64,000 bases of DNA, from positions 434,001 to 498,000 of the forward strand of contig NZ_LVWA01000003.1 in NCBI RefSeq assembly GCF_001907195.1. The letters are read 5' to 3'. This stretch comes from Pontibacter flavimaris (GTDB lineage: Bacteria; Bacteroidota; Bacteroidia; Cytophagales; Hymenobacteraceae). Made by a program: the position numbers and the translations under genes. The notes beneath the pieces were generated by a model that made no database searches, was not told the origin of the DNA, and saw only the letters and a program-made list of their open reading frames with translations. Shown here one piece after another: positions 44,613-54,288 of this stretch (the stretch's first letter is position 1; each line of letters opens with the position of its first letter).

Positions 44613-45098
44613 ATGCCTGACCTAAACCCTGCCGCCACAGCCTACGCCGACAAACTGCGCGTGCGCGTGTGCGGCATCTGTATCCAAGATGATAAACTCC
44701 TGTTAATTCGCCACGGCAAGACCATCGGCAACAGCGCCTTCTGGGCCCCGCCCGGCGGTGGTCTGCAGTACGGCGAAAGTATGCAGGAGTGCCTGAAACG
44801 GGAATTTGAGGAGGAAACCGGCCTGCAGGTAAAGGTAAAGCGATTCCTGTTCGTGAACGAGTTTCTGCAGGAGCCGCTGCATGCGGTGGAGTTCTTCTTC
44901 GAGGTGAACATCCTGGGAGGAAGTATGGAAACCGGCTCAGATCCGGAGGCTGACGCCGACAACCAATTAATCGAGCATCTGCAGTGGCTGACGGTAAAGG
45001 AGATACAGGAAATACCACTGGCGGACAAACATCGTTCGCTGCAGCTGTTGCTCTCCCTGGACGACCTGCTGGGCCTGCCGCATAATTTTATACCTTAG
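44613..45098 (+). CDS. NUDIX hydrolase
   Basis: 161 residues. The Nudix box GGGLQYGESMQECLKREFEEE continues with TGL and is complete (Gx5Ex7REUxEExGU). An N-terminal strand region with VCGICIQDDKLLLIRHG precedes it. It cleaves a nucleoside diphosphate linked to X; the substrate is unknown. Start at the ATG at 44613; the minus-strand thioesterase starts 37 bases away, so the two share a promoter region. Confidence 0.9.
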   Translation: MPDLNPAATAYADKLRVRVCGICIQDDKLLLIRHGKTIGNSAFWAPPGGGLQYGESMQECLKREFEEETGLQVKVKRFLFVNEFLQEPLHAVEFFFEVNILGGSMETGSDPEADADNQLIEHLQWLTVKEIQEIPLADKHRSLQLLLSLDDLLGLPHNFIP

Positions 45099-45188
45099 CC
45101 CCGGTGCCGCTGCCATTTGCTATAATTTTTTTATACTTGCACTAGGGCGGCTTTACCCGCTACAGCTTACACCGGACGACAGGACACT

Positions 45189-46076
45189 TTGAACACCATC
45201 AACACACATTACAGGCTTTCTCACCGCATTCAGGATGAGGCTTTCTCGTTGGAGCAGGCGGCGCAGTGCAATTTATACATTGCCCTCAGCCAAAAGGCCA
45301 TACGCCTGGCGGTGGCCAACGCAGAACGCAACAAGTTTGTAGTGCTGGAGGATTATGAGCTGATCACCGTGTTTTCGCCCCTGCAGGTGGCCGAGCAACT
45401 GCGCCTGATCGCACAGGAAAACGAGCTGCTGCAGGAGCAGAACTGGAAACTGGTGCGCGTCTCGGTAAGCAACCAGCACTTTACCCTGGTGCCCGAAACG
45501 CTCTACGACCCCGCTTATCAGCAGGAATACCTGAAACTGCACTCCGACTTTAACCCTGCGCAGGACAAGGTGCTGAGCTACCGCCACAGCGTGCTGGAAG
45601 CCATCAACATCTTTGCCATGGACGGCGCCTTGCACCAGGCCCTGGTAGATCTTTACCCGGAGCGACCAGCGCAGGTGGTGCACCTCACCAGTTCCCTTAT
45701 CCGCAGCATGCTGCACCAGACGCCGCGCACAAACCCGCGCAGCATGTATGCCTTCGTGGAGCGCAACTACGTCACGCTGCTGGTTATCGGGCCGGGCGGG
45801 CTGGAGTTCTGCAACATCTTCCATTATGTAAGTCCTGAGGATTTTATCTACTACATCATCTTCATCATGCAGGAGCAGAAGATGAACCCGGAGCAGGAAA
45901 CCATTACCGTCTGGGGCGACATCACCCACGACTCCTCCCTGTTCAACATCCTGCAAAAGTATATCCGCCAGATAAAACTTGGAAAGAAGCCAGCGGATGC
46001 GGACTACAGCTACAAATTCCACGACATGTTCGAGCATCGCTACTTTGAGCTTTACAGCCTGAACTTATGTGAGTGA
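45189..46076 (+). CDS. DUF3822 family protein
   Basis: 295 residues with a TTG start at 45189, as no ATG is near the conserved N-terminus. An actin-like/ASKHA-type fold is suggested for the family. Blocks seen: NLYIALSQKAIRLAV, YRHSVLEAINIFAMDGAL, LVIGPGGLEFCNIFHY and ITVWGDITHDSSLFNIL. Function unknown. In related Bacteroidota it is followed by rsmD and coaD; here rsmD is missing. An upstream TATACTTG at 45132-45139 may be a -7 box. Confidence 0.8.
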   Translation: MNTINTHYRLSHRIQDEAFSLEQAAQCNLYIALSQKAIRLAVANAERNKFVVLEDYELITVFSPLQVAEQLRLIAQENELLQEQNWKLVRVSVSNQHFTLVPETLYDPAYQQEYLKLHSDFNPAQDKVLSYRHSVLEAINIFAMDGALHQALVDLYPERPAQVVHLTSSLIRSMLHQTPRTNPRSMYAFVERNYVTLLVIGPGGLEFCNIFHYVSPEDFIYYIIFIMQEQKMNPEQETITVWGDITHDSSLFNILQKYIRQIKLGKKPADADYSYKFHDMFEHRYFELYSLNLCE

Positions 46077-46431
46077 GTTTAATTTTGAATGAGCGTTTGA
46101 GTGAATTATTTTATCGTCTATTCGGCAAGGGAAAAGTTTATACTTTAATACCAATAGGAAACAGCAACTTATCAGAACTGAAGTAAGCAAAGGACATTAT
46201 AAAGGGAATAACAAGGTTAACACCCAATATTATACGTTAGGGTTCCAGGCAATAAGAAGTATAATTTACAGAAAAGCCTTTAAGACATTTATGAGGTGGA
46301 ACTACTGGAAAATCAGGAATATTATCTAAAAGCTTCTGTGGCAAGTATAACCAAAGGAACAGGGTCGCTTTATCCGTTTTAACGAAGGCTAAGAAAAAAC
46401 TAAAAAACATCCACTCATTCACTAATTGCCT
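46077..46431. other. AT-rich 355-bp gap where rsmD is expected
   Basis: The base composition is visibly more AT-rich than the surroundings. It contains three TATACTT/AAGTATA copies and words such as AATGAGCGTTTGAGTGAA that resemble intergenic word repeats elsewhere. A minus-strand 82-codon frame (46237-46485) overlaps coaD and has no recognisable features, so I do not call it. Confidence 0.5.
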
Positions 46432-46908
46432 ATGAAGCGCATCGCTCTTTTTCCCGGATCTTTTGACCCTTTCACAAACGGCCATTACGATGTGGTGATG
46501 CGGGGGGCGAAACTATTTGATGAGGTGGTGGTGGCCATTGGGAACAACAGCAGCAAGCAGCGCTACATTCCGGTGGATCGGATGTTCGAGGTGATGACGC
46601 GCCTGTTCGAGGGCCAGCCGAACATCAGGGTTACGACCTTTAAAGGGCTTACGGCTGAGTTTGCCAGGGAGATCGGGGCACAGTTCCTGCTGCGTGGCCT
46701 GCGCAACACCACGGATTTTGAATACGAGAACACCATCGCCCAGGCTAACCGCCACGTAAACCACGACCTGGAGAGCGTTTTCCTGATCACCGCGCCGCAC
46801 CTTGCCGCCATCAGTTCCTCCATCATCCGTGAGATTCACCGGTTTGGCGGCAACGTGGACGAGTTTATACCTTTCCGGTTTTCAGAGATTGCAGATAGTG
46901 TCGGATAA
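46432..46908 (+). CDS. coaD: Pantetheine-phosphate adenylyltransferase
   Basis: 158 residues from the ATG at 46432 (MKRIALFPGSFDPFTNGH). The nucleotidyltransferase signature TNGH (HxGH type) is present, as are QFLLRGLRNTTDFEYE and the ISSSIIREI motif near the C-terminus. It forms dephospho-CoA from phosphopantetheine and ATP. Its 3' end overlaps the convergent NUDIX gene by 44 bases. Confidence 0.95.
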   Translation: MKRIALFPGSFDPFTNGHYDVVMRGAKLFDEVVVAIGNNSSKQRYIPVDRMFEVMTRLFEGQPNIRVTTFKGLTAEFAREIGAQFLLRGLRNTTDFEYENTIAQANRHVNHDLESVFLITAPHLAAISSSIIREIHRFGGNVDEFIPFRFSEIADSVG

Positions 46909-47545
46909 TGAAGGCGATGGAGGTATAAGCCTTGGGCAACACCTCCTCCACTTCCTCCGGCGTCATCCAGCGCACCTCTTCAATAAACTCCTCGGCCTGC
47001 GGCTTCATCAGGTTATCGTCGGAGCAGTCCATCAGGAACCAGCTGGTCTTCTTCAGTATCTTCTTGCCCTTGAAGGCATACGAGTGCCAGGTTTTGGGCA
47101 GTTTCTCCACCACCTCCACCTTAATGTTGCACTCCTCCTCTACCTCGCGCATAGCGCCTTCGCGCACACTCTCCTTCTTCTCCAGCTTTCCTTTAGGCAG
47201 ATCCCACACACCGAGGCGGTAGATCAACAGGATTTTGCCGTCCTTTAGCACCAATCCTCCGGCGGCCTTCACGATCTTAAACTGATCCTTCAGGTGCTCA
47301 CTCAGCTTTTTCTTTTTATCGGCCACCAGCGTCAGCGAGTTCAGCTTTTTTAGCTTCTTCACTTCCATCAGGCGCACCAGACGGTCTATCAGCTGTGGAT
47401 CGGCCTCTTTTATCAGCACATCCCCCACCAGATCTTTAGAGGTAAAGTGGTCCGAGGCTTTCAGAATGAGGTCATACTCATGCTTATACACCTTGTCGGT
47501 GGCTTTTTTTAGGATAAGCGGGATGTCGTTAATAAAAACGTTCAT
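46865..47545 (-). CDS. NUDIX hydrolase with N-terminal extension
   Basis: 226 residues. The first 90 residues are a lysine-rich helical extension typical of Bacteroidota NUDIX proteins next to pyrE. The Nudix box is KGKLEKKESVREGAMREVEEE followed by C, with the glycine preceded by DLP. Substrate unknown. It is divergent from pyrE with a 110-base region that must hold both promoters; TAAATTGC on the minus strand near 47570 is a candidate. Confidence 0.9.
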   Translation of the reverse strand: MNVFINDIPLILKKATDKVYKHEYDLILKASDHFTSKDLVGDVLIKEADPQLIDRLVRLMEVKKLKKLNSLTLVADKKKKLSEHLKDQFKIVKAAGGLVLKDGKILLIYRLGVWDLPKGKLEKKESVREGAMREVEEECNIKVEVVEKLPKTWHSYAFKGKKILKKTSWFLMDCSDDNLMKPQAEEFIEEVRWMTPEEVEEVLPKAYTSIAFIIRHYLQSLKTGKV

Positions 47546-47654
47546 GCAGTTTGGTTGCTCCAGTGGAAGCGCAATTTACACAAAACAAAAAATAAAACGG
47601 CGCAAACAAAATTTGCAGCCTTAAAAAGGAAGATTATTTCTGTAAATTCGGGTC

Positions 47655-48293
47655 ATGGATTCTACGACAACAGCACATCAGGTGGCCTCGTTCCTGCTCG
47701 AGACAGAGGCCGTGAAGTTAAGACCGGAGCAGCCATTTAAGTGGAGCAGCGGCTGGAACTCCCCCATCTATTGCGATAACCGTGTCACGCTCTCTTTTCC
47801 CTACATACGTAGTTACATCAAGCAGCAGCTGGCGGAGCTGGTAAAACAGCAATACCCGAATGCTGAGGCCATTGCAGGCGTAGCTACGGCAGGGATAGCA
47901 CAGGGAGCCTTGGTTGCCGAGCAGCTGGAGATGCCTTTTCTGTATGTGCGCCCCGAGCCAAAAAAACACGGCATGGGCAACCAGATCGAGGGACGCCTGC
48001 TGGAGGGACAGAAAGTGGTGCTGATCGAGGATTTGATCTCGACGGGCGGCAGCTCGCTGAAAGCCGCTGAGGCCGTGAGAGCCGCCGGCGCCGAGGTTGT
48101 AGGTATGGCCGCCATCTTTACCTATGGCTTTGCCGTGTCGGAGGAGAACTTCCGGAAAGCCGGAATTCCGCTGCACTGCCTGAGCAATTACAACGCCTTG
48201 GTAGAGGCCGCCGCTGAGCAGGGTTACATTCAGAAATCTGCCATGGATACGCTGGCCGAATGGCGCCAATCGCCGCAGACCTGGGGCGTGTAA
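47655..48293 (+). CDS. pyrE: Orotate phosphoribosyltransferase
   Basis: 212 residues. The PRPP loop is VVLIEDLISTGGSSLKA. YVRPEPKKHGMGNQIEG is the conserved flexible loop with the catalytic lysine. The N-terminus includes FKWSSGWNSPIYCDNR. It makes OMP from orotate and PRPP. TAAATTCG at 47642-47649 resembles a -7 box; if used, the transcript would be nearly leaderless because the ATG follows five bases later. Confidence 0.95.
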   Translation: MDSTTTAHQVASFLLETEAVKLRPEQPFKWSSGWNSPIYCDNRVTLSFPYIRSYIKQQLAELVKQQYPNAEAIAGVATAGIAQGALVAEQLEMPFLYVRPEPKKHGMGNQIEGRLLEGQKVVLIEDLISTGGSSLKAAEAVRAAGAEVVGMAAIFTYGFAVSEENFRKAGIPLHCLSNYNALVEAAAEQGYIQKSAMDTLAEWRQSPQTWGV

Positions 48294-48303
48294 TTAATGA
48301 AGA

Positions 48304-48352
48304 AATAATAATGACTAAAGAGTAATAAAATTATTAATTAGTCATTATTATT
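48304..48352. terminator. Bidirectional AT-rich hairpin
   Basis: Perfect 15-bp arms at 48304-48318 and 48338-48352 (TTAGTCATTATTATT and its complement) with a 19-base loop, between convergent pyrE and the OmpA protein gene. T residues follow on both sides. Confidence 0.65.
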
Positions 48353-48355
48353 TTA

Positions 48356-50287
48356 TTAAAGGATTCTCATTTCGATGCGCCGGTTCAACTGGCGGTTCTC
48401 CTCGGAGGTATTCGGTTTAACGGGCTTCGTTTCGCCATAGCCTTTGTAGCGGATGCGCTCTTTACTGATGCCCTTGCCGGCCAGGTAGTCCACCACTGAT
48501 TTGGCGCGCCGCTCGGATAGCACCTGATTGGCTTTGTCCGACCCCACATCATCGGTGTGGCCTGAAATCTCGATCTTCACCTGCGGGTTCTGCTGCACAA
48601 AGCCAATCAGCTTGTCGAGCTCCGTCTTTGATTTTTTCTCCAGGTTATACTTGCCGGTATCGAAGAAGAGGTTGTTGAGCACCATCGCGGCCCCTGACTT
48701 GATCGGATCAAGGTATACATCCAGCGCCACCGGCGAGAGCGCCTTGGAGGAAGTATAGTCGAAGCTGCGGCTGTTCATGAGGTACTTCGGGGCGGACACA
48801 TACAGCGCGTACTGTTTCCCCTGCGTGAGCACGACCGTATACTCTCCCGATACTTTATCGGAGCTTACCTGCTGCACCAGCGAGTCGGCCACCACATCGT
48901 AGAGCTGCACCTGCGCCGCCAATGGCTTCTTGGTGTCGGCATCAAACACGCGGCCCTGGGCATAGGTGCTCGTCACACGGCTGCGCCACTCGGCAGGCAC
49001 ATCAAAGCTATAGAGCTGTATGCCCGGCAAACCGGCATCCGTGCTTACCTGGCGGGAATAATAGCCTACTTCGCTATCAGGCGTGATGAAGAGAGACCCT
49101 TCGTCGGCGAAGGTGTTGAGCGGGTAGCCCAGGTTCTGAGGGGCAGACCACTTGCCGTTCTTATTCAGATCGGCCTTAAAGACATCCAAACCGCCCATCC
49201 CGATATGGCCGTCACTCACAAAGTATAAAGTGCTGCCGCTCATGTGTATGGAGGGCGCCATGTCGCGGCCGGTGGAGTTAATCACTTTGCCCAGGTTCGT
49301 GGGCTTTAGCCAGGAGCCGTCGTCGTTGCGGTACGTTACCCAGATATCTTCCTTGCCAACGCCGCCCCCGCGCGTGGAGGTAAAGTATAACGTGCGTCCG
49401 TCAGCAGATAGACTCGGCTGCGAATCCCAGGCTTTGGAATTGACGGTATTGCCCATGTTCTGCGGCTTGCTCCACTCGCTGCCCGTCCTAAAGGAAATGT
49501 ACAGATCGCAGTCGCCCTGCGTGTCGGGTCGGTTACAGGAGGTGAAGACCAGCGTCCTGCCATCACCGGAAATCGTAGCGGCGCCCTCGTTGGCCGGTGA
49601 GTTGATGTTCTCGGAGATAGATACCGGGGCAAGCCACTGGCCGTCTTTATACTGGCTCACGTAGATGTTCTCGTCGTGGTCCGGGCGGCCGCTCTCGCGG
49701 GCCGTGTAGATGAAATAACGCTGGTCGGCGGTGGTATACGGGAAGTACTGCAGCCCGAACTTGTTGAGTGTTCCAGGAAGTTGCTCCGGGTTAAACGCCA
49801 CCGGTTTTTGCATGGCCTCCTGCGCAAATGCAGCGGTTTTTAGCTGTTGCCTGGCCCATTCTACCTGCCTGGCGTTGTTGGCGCCCGTCTTCAGGAAGGT
49901 CTCGTACCACTCACTGGCCAACTTGTAATCGCCCTTATCAAAGTATAGCTCGGCCAGCTCGAAGTAATTATTGGCTTGCCCTTTGGAGAACGGCAGCAGC
50001 TTCAGGCCTTTATTCATGTACTCGAAAGCCACGGCCTTGTTGCCCATCATTTTGTGCAGGCTGGCGGCGCGCAGGTACGCATCGGCAAAGTTGGGGTCTT
50101 TCTGAATAGCCTCGTCCAGCGACTGCAGGGCACGGTTAAAGTCGCGCGCGCGGGCGTAGCTGTCGGCTTTTTCGTATAAACGCTCTGCTTTGGCCGAAGT
50201 GGTACTGAGCTTATGGTTTTGTGCCATGGAGGCTGAGGCAGAACCCAGTACCAAAAAGGCGGCGATCAGCAGCTGTTTATACTTCAT
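48356..50287 (-). CDS. OmpA-family protein with TPR, beta-propeller and CRD domains (PorE-like)
   Basis: 643 residues. Signal peptide to about residue 22. Then TPR repeats (about 30-150; ALQSLDEAIQKDPNFADAYL), PD40/WD40-like blades (about 175-410; repeated LSADGRTLYFTST type), a carboxypeptidase-regulatory-like segment (about 440-520) and an OmpA C-terminal peptidoglycan-binding domain (about 535-643; ISGHTDDVGSDKANQVLSERRA). This four-part order equals PorE of the type IX secretion system. Paralogues with the same order exist in the phylum, so the T9SS role is likely but unproven. It is followed six bases upstream on the coding side by queE. Confidence 0.88.
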   Translation of the reverse strand: MKYKQLLIAAFLVLGSASASMAQNHKLSTTSAKAERLYEKADSYARARDFNRALQSLDEAIQKDPNFADAYLRAASLHKMMGNKAVAFEYMNKGLKLLPFSKGQANNYFELAELYFDKGDYKLASEWYETFLKTGANNARQVEWARQQLKTAAFAQEAMQKPVAFNPEQLPGTLNKFGLQYFPYTTADQRYFIYTARESGRPDHDENIYVSQYKDGQWLAPVSISENINSPANEGAATISGDGRTLVFTSCNRPDTQGDCDLYISFRTGSEWSKPQNMGNTVNSKAWDSQPSLSADGRTLYFTSTRGGGVGKEDIWVTYRNDDGSWLKPTNLGKVINSTGRDMAPSIHMSGSTLYFVSDGHIGMGGLDVFKADLNKNGKWSAPQNLGYPLNTFADEGSLFITPDSEVGYYSRQVSTDAGLPGIQLYSFDVPAEWRSRVTSTYAQGRVFDADTKKPLAAQVQLYDVVADSLVQQVSSDKVSGEYTVVLTQGKQYALYVSAPKYLMNSRSFDYTSSKALSPVALDVYLDPIKSGAAMVLNNLFFDTGKYNLEKKSKTELDKLIGFVQQNPQVKIEISGHTDDVGSDKANQVLSERRAKSVVDYLAGKGISKERIRYKGYGETKPVKPNTSEENRQLNRRIEMRIL

Positions 50288-50293
50288 AAGGGC

Positions 50294-50947
50294 TTAGGGA
50301 ATGTCCATGTACTTATGTGTCTGCAACGACACACGCCACTTCGGGCTGTTTTTAACATACTCAACGATAAGCGGCGTCATTTCACTGGCCTTGCTCCACT
50401 CCGGCTGCAGGTATAATTTGCAGTGCTCCCCCACTTTTGCCGCGTGCTCCTCAGCCCACTTAAAGTCACTCTTGTTAAAGATAATCACTTTTAGCTCATG
50501 CGCAAAAGGGTATACCGACGGATCAGGCTGCTTAAACTTTTTAGGCGATAAACAGATCCAGTCCCAGTTACCGCTCACTGGGTAAGCGCCGGAGGTTTCG
50601 ATATAAGTTTTGATGCCGCGCGCCTGCAGTTGCTCCGTGAGCGGCTGCAGGTTGTAGAGCAGCGGTTCACCGCCGGTAATTACCACAGCTTTGCCCGGGT
50701 AGGCAGCGGCCGTCTCCACAATATCCTCAATGGCGGTGAGCGGGTGTGCTTCGGCGTCCCAGCTTTCCTTTACGTCGCACCAGTGGCAGCCCACGTCGCA
50801 GCCGCCCAGGCGGATAAAGTATGCCGCCGTGCCGGTGTTGCCGCCCTCTCCCTGTATGGTATAAAAAGCCTCCATCAACGGTAATTGGCTGCCGTCGTTC
50901 GGCACCTGGTGTATGGAGGCCGTCCTGATTACTTTTAATTCTTCCAA
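50294..50947 (-). CDS. queE: 7-carboxy-7-deazaguanine synthase
   Basis: 217 residues, radical SAM. The cluster motif is CDVGCHWC (Cx3Cx2C), and FYTIQGEGGNTGTAAYFIRL precedes it as in QueE. VITGGEPLL is the SAM-binding GGE motif. It makes CDG for queuosine synthesis. It lies seven bases before the PorE-like gene on the same strand, so both may be co-transcribed. Confidence 0.93.
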   Translation of the reverse strand: MEELKVIRTASIHQVPNDGSQLPLMEAFYTIQGEGGNTGTAAYFIRLGGCDVGCHWCDVKESWDAEAHPLTAIEDIVETAAAYPGKAVVITGGEPLLYNLQPLTEQLQARGIKTYIETSGAYPVSGNWDWICLSPKKFKQPDPSVYPFAHELKVIIFNKSDFKWAEEHAAKVGEHCKLYLQPEWSKASEMTPLIVEYVKNSPKWRVSLQTHKYMDIP

Positions 50948-51216
50948 TGCTTTCTCTCTTCAGGCTATACTTTATACTTTAAGCACAGCCGTTTATACTT
51001 GCGTTGCTGCCTGGCAGGAATATAAAGTATACTTCTGCCAGAACCCGCAATTTAGTTAAAATTGCAACAAGGACAGCAGGGTAACTGTTCCGGGCACCAC
51101 CTCATGCATCTGTTTATACTTTCGGTAAAGCATCAGATGCGGCACGAAAAGTATAAAACCTCACAGCATCCTGAACAGGACAACATGAGGTTTTATACTT
51201 CGGGCAGCGGTTATAC
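50948..51216. repeat. Motif-dense intergenic region
   Basis: 269 bases with about nine TATACTT/AAGTATA copies, including a tandem pair (near 50966-50980), a palindromic AAGTATACTT (near 51025) and the paired copies of the hairpin at 51149-51200. No ORF. Confidence 0.65.
51149..51200 (-). terminator. Motif-built hairpin downstream of folD
   Basis: A perfect 15-bp inverted repeat: AAGTATAAAACCTCA at 51149-51163 and its complement at 51186-51200, with a 22-base loop. The outer end of each arm is the iterated motif. It lies 17 bases after the folD stop. Confidence 0.6.
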
Positions 51217-52098
51217 TTAGCCGTATACTTCTTTTTTGGCAGCCCGCAGGGTGTTCGTCATCAGCATGGCAATAGTGAGCGGACCCACACCACCCGGTAC
51301 CGGGGTAATGTAGCTGCACTTCTCTGCCACGCCTTCAAAGTCCACATCGCCACGCAGCCTGAAACCTGACTTGCGGCTGGCATCCGGCACGCGCGTCGTG
51401 CCTACGTCTATCACCACGGCGCCCTCTTTCACCATGTCCGCGGTGATCAGGCCCGGCTGGCCCACGGCTACAATGATGATATCGGCCTGGCGGGTATGGT
51501 AAGCCAGGTCGGCAGTATGGCGGTGGCAAAGCGTAACGGTGCAGTTGCCCGGGTAAGTCGATTTAGACATCAGGATGCTCATGGGCGTTCCTACGATGTT
51601 GCTGCGGCCAATCACGACACAGTGCTTGCCTTTGGTCTCGATCTCGTAACGCATGAGCAGTTGCAGTATACCGGCGGGTGTGGCGGGCAGATACGCCGGC
51701 AAACCAGCCACCATGCGGCCCACGTTTGTCGGGTGGAAGCCGTCCACATCCTTTTTCGGGTCTATCGCCTCGATCACCTTTTCTGTGTCGATGTGCCGGG
51801 GCAGGGGCAGCTGCACGATAAAACCATCTACTTCGTCATCCTCATTCAGCTCCTTTATCTTGTTCAGTAGCTCTTCTTCGGTAACAGTGTCTTCGTAGCG
51901 GATAAGCGAGGAACCAAAGCCGATGCGCTCACAGGTAGCCACTTTATTGGTAACATAAGTAATGGAGCCGCCATCGTTTCCGACAAGCACGGCAGCCAGG
52001 TGCGGCACCTTGCCACCGTTGGCTCTAATCGCAGCTACCTCAGCAGCTATCTCGTTCTGAATGGCTTCGGATGTTTTTTTACCGTCGAGCAGGGTCAT
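51217..52098 (-). CDS. folD: Methylenetetrahydrofolate dehydrogenase/cyclohydrolase
   Basis: 293 residues. [14 protein letters not shown] carries the catalytic lysine of the K-x3-C type. [29 protein letters not shown] and [16 protein letters not shown] are the FolD signatures. Interconverts methylene-, methenyl- and 10-formyl-THF. The single gene has motif-rich DNA on its 3' side. Confidence 0.95.
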   Translation of the reverse strand: MTLLDGKKTSEAIQNEIAAEVAAIRANGGKVPHLAAVLVGNDGGSITYVTNKVATCERIGFGSSLIRYEDTVTEEELLNKIKELNEDDEVDGFIVQLPLPRHIDTEKVIEAIDPKKDVDGFHPTNVGRMVAGLPAYLPATPAGILQLLMRYEIETKGKHCVVIGRSNIVGTPMSILMSKSTYPGNCTVTLCHRHTADLAYHTRQADIIIVAVGQPGLITADMVKEGAVVIDVGTTRVPDASRKSGFRLRGDVDFEGVAEKCSYITPVPGGVGPLTIAMLMTNTLRAAKKEVYG

Positions 52099-52241
52099 TC
52101 TTTTAGTTATGAGTTATTAATTACTTGGATTGTGTGACAAAGGACTAGTTAACAAAGGACAAAGGCATACTCATTCTGAAGAAGCCATTTGTCCATCGTC
52201 CCATATGCTCTGAGCAGAGCTTTTCAAAGGGTTAAAAGTCA

Positions 52242-52275
52242 CAAGCCCCGGCGCGCGGGGGCACGTCGGGGCTTG
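52242..52275 (-). terminator. Terminator of lepA
   Basis: CAAGCCCCG and CGGGGCTTG form a 9-bp GC-rich stem with a 16-base loop, about 10 bases after the lepA stop. On the minus strand the following bases are T-rich (ACTTTTAAC). Confidence 0.65.
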
Positions 52276-52283
52276 ATTATACT

Positions 52284-54068
52284 TTAGTCAAGCTTGAGCA
52301 CGGCTAGGAAGGCTTCTTGTGGGATTTCCACGTTGCCTACCTGGCGCATGCGTTTCTTACCTTTCTTCTGTTTCTCCAGGAGCTTGCGTTTACGGGAAAT
52401 GTCACCGCCATAGCACTTGGCCAGCACGTTCTTGCGCATGGCCTTCACGGTTTCGCGCGAAATAATCTTCTGCCCGATAGCCGCCTGTATGGCAATTTCG
52501 AACATCTGGCGCGGCAGCAGCTCGCGGAGCTTCTCGCAGAGGCGCTTACCCCAGTCGTAAGCCTTGTCGCGGTGCACGATGGCGCTCAGAGCGTCCACTT
52601 TCTCACCGTTGAGCATGATGTCCAGCTTCACCATGTTGGAGGGGCGGAAACCGATCAGTTCGTAGTCCAGCGAGGCGTAGCCCCTGGAAATGGTCTTGAG
52701 CTTGTCAAAGAAGTCGAACACGATCTCGGCCAGCGGCATCTCGAAGGTCATCTCCACACGGTCGCTGGTCAGGTAGGTTTGGTTTTTGAGGATACCGCGC
52801 TTATCCATACACAGCGTGATGATCGGGCCCACGTAATCGGACTTGGAAATGATCTGCGCCTTAATGAACGGCTCTTCGATGTGGTCGATATAGGTCGGGT
52901 CCGGCATTTCCGAAGGAGCATTTACCTTCACCATTTTTTCCTTGGTGGTATAGGCGTGGAACTGCACCGACGGCACGGTGGTGATTACCGTCATGTCGAA
53001 CTCACGCTCCAGGCGCTCCTGCACGATCTCCATGTGCAGCATTCCCAGGAAGCCGCAACGGAAACCGAAGCCAAGGGCGGCGGATGTCTCCGGCTCCCAC
53101 ACCAGCGAGGCATCGTTGAGCTGCAGCTTCTCCATGGAGTTGCGCAGCTCCTCGTACTCACTGGTCTCTACCGGGTAAATACCGGCAAAAACCATCGGCT
53201 TCACATCCTCAAACCCCTGAATGCCCAGGGCCGGACGCTCTACATGCGTTATGGTATCGCCCACTTTTACCTCCTTGGCATTCTTGATACCGGAAATAAG
53301 GTAGCCCACGTTGCCGGCAGCCATTTCCTGGCGCGGCTCCTGGTTTAGTTTCAGCACGCCAATCTCGTCTGCCTCGTAGGTCTTGCCGGTGTTGATGAAC
53401 TTCACCTTTTCCCCTTTCTTCAGGGTGCCGTTAAAAATACGGAAGTATACTTCGATACCGCGGTAGGAGTTAAAAACGGAGTCGAAGATCAACGCCTGCA
53501 GCGGCGCAGCCGGATCACCCTTCGGGGCCGGAATTCGGTCGCAGATGGCGTTCAGGATCTCCTCCACACCGATGCCGGCTTTACCGGAGGCATGTATGAT
53601 GTCTTCGCGGTCGCAGCCGATCAGCTCGATGATCTGGTCGGAAACCTCCTCCGGCATGGCGTGCGGCAGGTCGATCTTGTTGAGCACCGGGATGATCTCC
53701 AGGTCATTGCCGATCGCCAAGTATAAGTTAGAGATGGTCTGCGCCTCAATCCCCTGTGAGGAATCCACGATCAGCAGCGCACCCTCGCAGGCGGCAATGG
53801 AGCGGGAAACCTCGTAGGAAAAATCGACGTGGCCTGGTGTGTCGATCAGGTTCAGCACATAATCTTCCCCCTTGTAATGGTAGTTCATCTGGATGGCGTG
53901 GCTCTTGATGGTGATGCCGCGCTCCCGCTCCAGGTCCATGTTATCGAGCAGCTGGTGTTGCATCTCGCGCTCCGCCACGGTGGAGGTAAACTCCAGCAGG
54001 CGGTCGGCCAACGTACTTTTACCGTGGTCGATGTGGGCAATGATGCAGAAATTGCGAATGTTCTTCAT
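52284..54068 (-). CDS. lepA: Elongation factor 4 (LepA)
   Basis: 594 residues. The G domain has [16 protein letters not shown] (P-loop), [12 protein letters not shown] and NKIDLPHA. The C-terminus has [21 protein letters not shown], the unique LepA tail. It is a ribosome-associated GTPase. Length and start are standard. The divergent DUF1003 gene begins 220 bases upstream. Confidence 0.96.
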   Translation of the reverse strand: MKNIRNFCIIAHIDHGKSTLADRLLEFTSTVAEREMQHQLLDNMDLERERGITIKSHAIQMNYHYKGEDYVLNLIDTPGHVDFSYEVSRSIAACEGALLIVDSSQGIEAQTISNLYLAIGNDLEIIPVLNKIDLPHAMPEEVSDQIIELIGCDREDIIHASGKAGIGVEEILNAICDRIPAPKGDPAAPLQALIFDSVFNSYRGIEVYFRIFNGTLKKGEKVKFINTGKTYEADEIGVLKLNQEPRQEMAAGNVGYLISGIKNAKEVKVGDTITHVERPALGIQGFEDVKPMVFAGIYPVETSEYEELRNSMEKLQLNDASLVWEPETSAALGFGFRCGFLGMLHMEIVQERLEREFDMTVITTVPSVQFHAYTTKEKMVKVNAPSEMPDPTYIDHIEEPFIKAQIISKSDYVGPIITLCMDKRGILKNQTYLTSDRVEMTFEMPLAEIVFDFFDKLKTISRGYASLDYELIGFRPSNMVKLDIMLNGEKVDALSAIVHRDKAYDWGKRLCEKLRELLPRQMFEIAIQAAIGQKIISRETVKAMRKNVLAKCYGGDISRKRKLLEKQKKGKKRMRQVGNVEIPQEAFLAVLKLD

Positions 54069-54288
54069 AAATGTCTATACGAAAAACAAAGTTAAGAAGA
54101 ATGTGCGTTTGTTGCTGCTTCTGCGGCTAAGATTTAAATCAGGATGTATAGCATGCTGTGAGGTATGGCAGGCTGAAACATCTTCCTGCAAGTATATTCC
54201 GAAGAGCGGCCCGCCCTTATACTTGTTTTCGGCACCATACTTCCCTCCTGCTATTTTCACGTATACAGGGCAGACTATCAAGAAGTAT

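Noticed and set aside
46237..46485. 82-codon minus-strand frame in the rsmD gap
   Set aside because: Overlaps coaD, no conserved features, AT-rich spacer origin.
52317..53348. 343-codon open frame antisense to lepA
   Set aside because: Complement shadow of lepA; composition and lack of motifs argue against coding.
53893..54288. N-terminal extension of the DUF1003 protein
   Set aside because: It runs antisense to the lepA start and through intergenic DNA; the family begins after the ATG at 54289.
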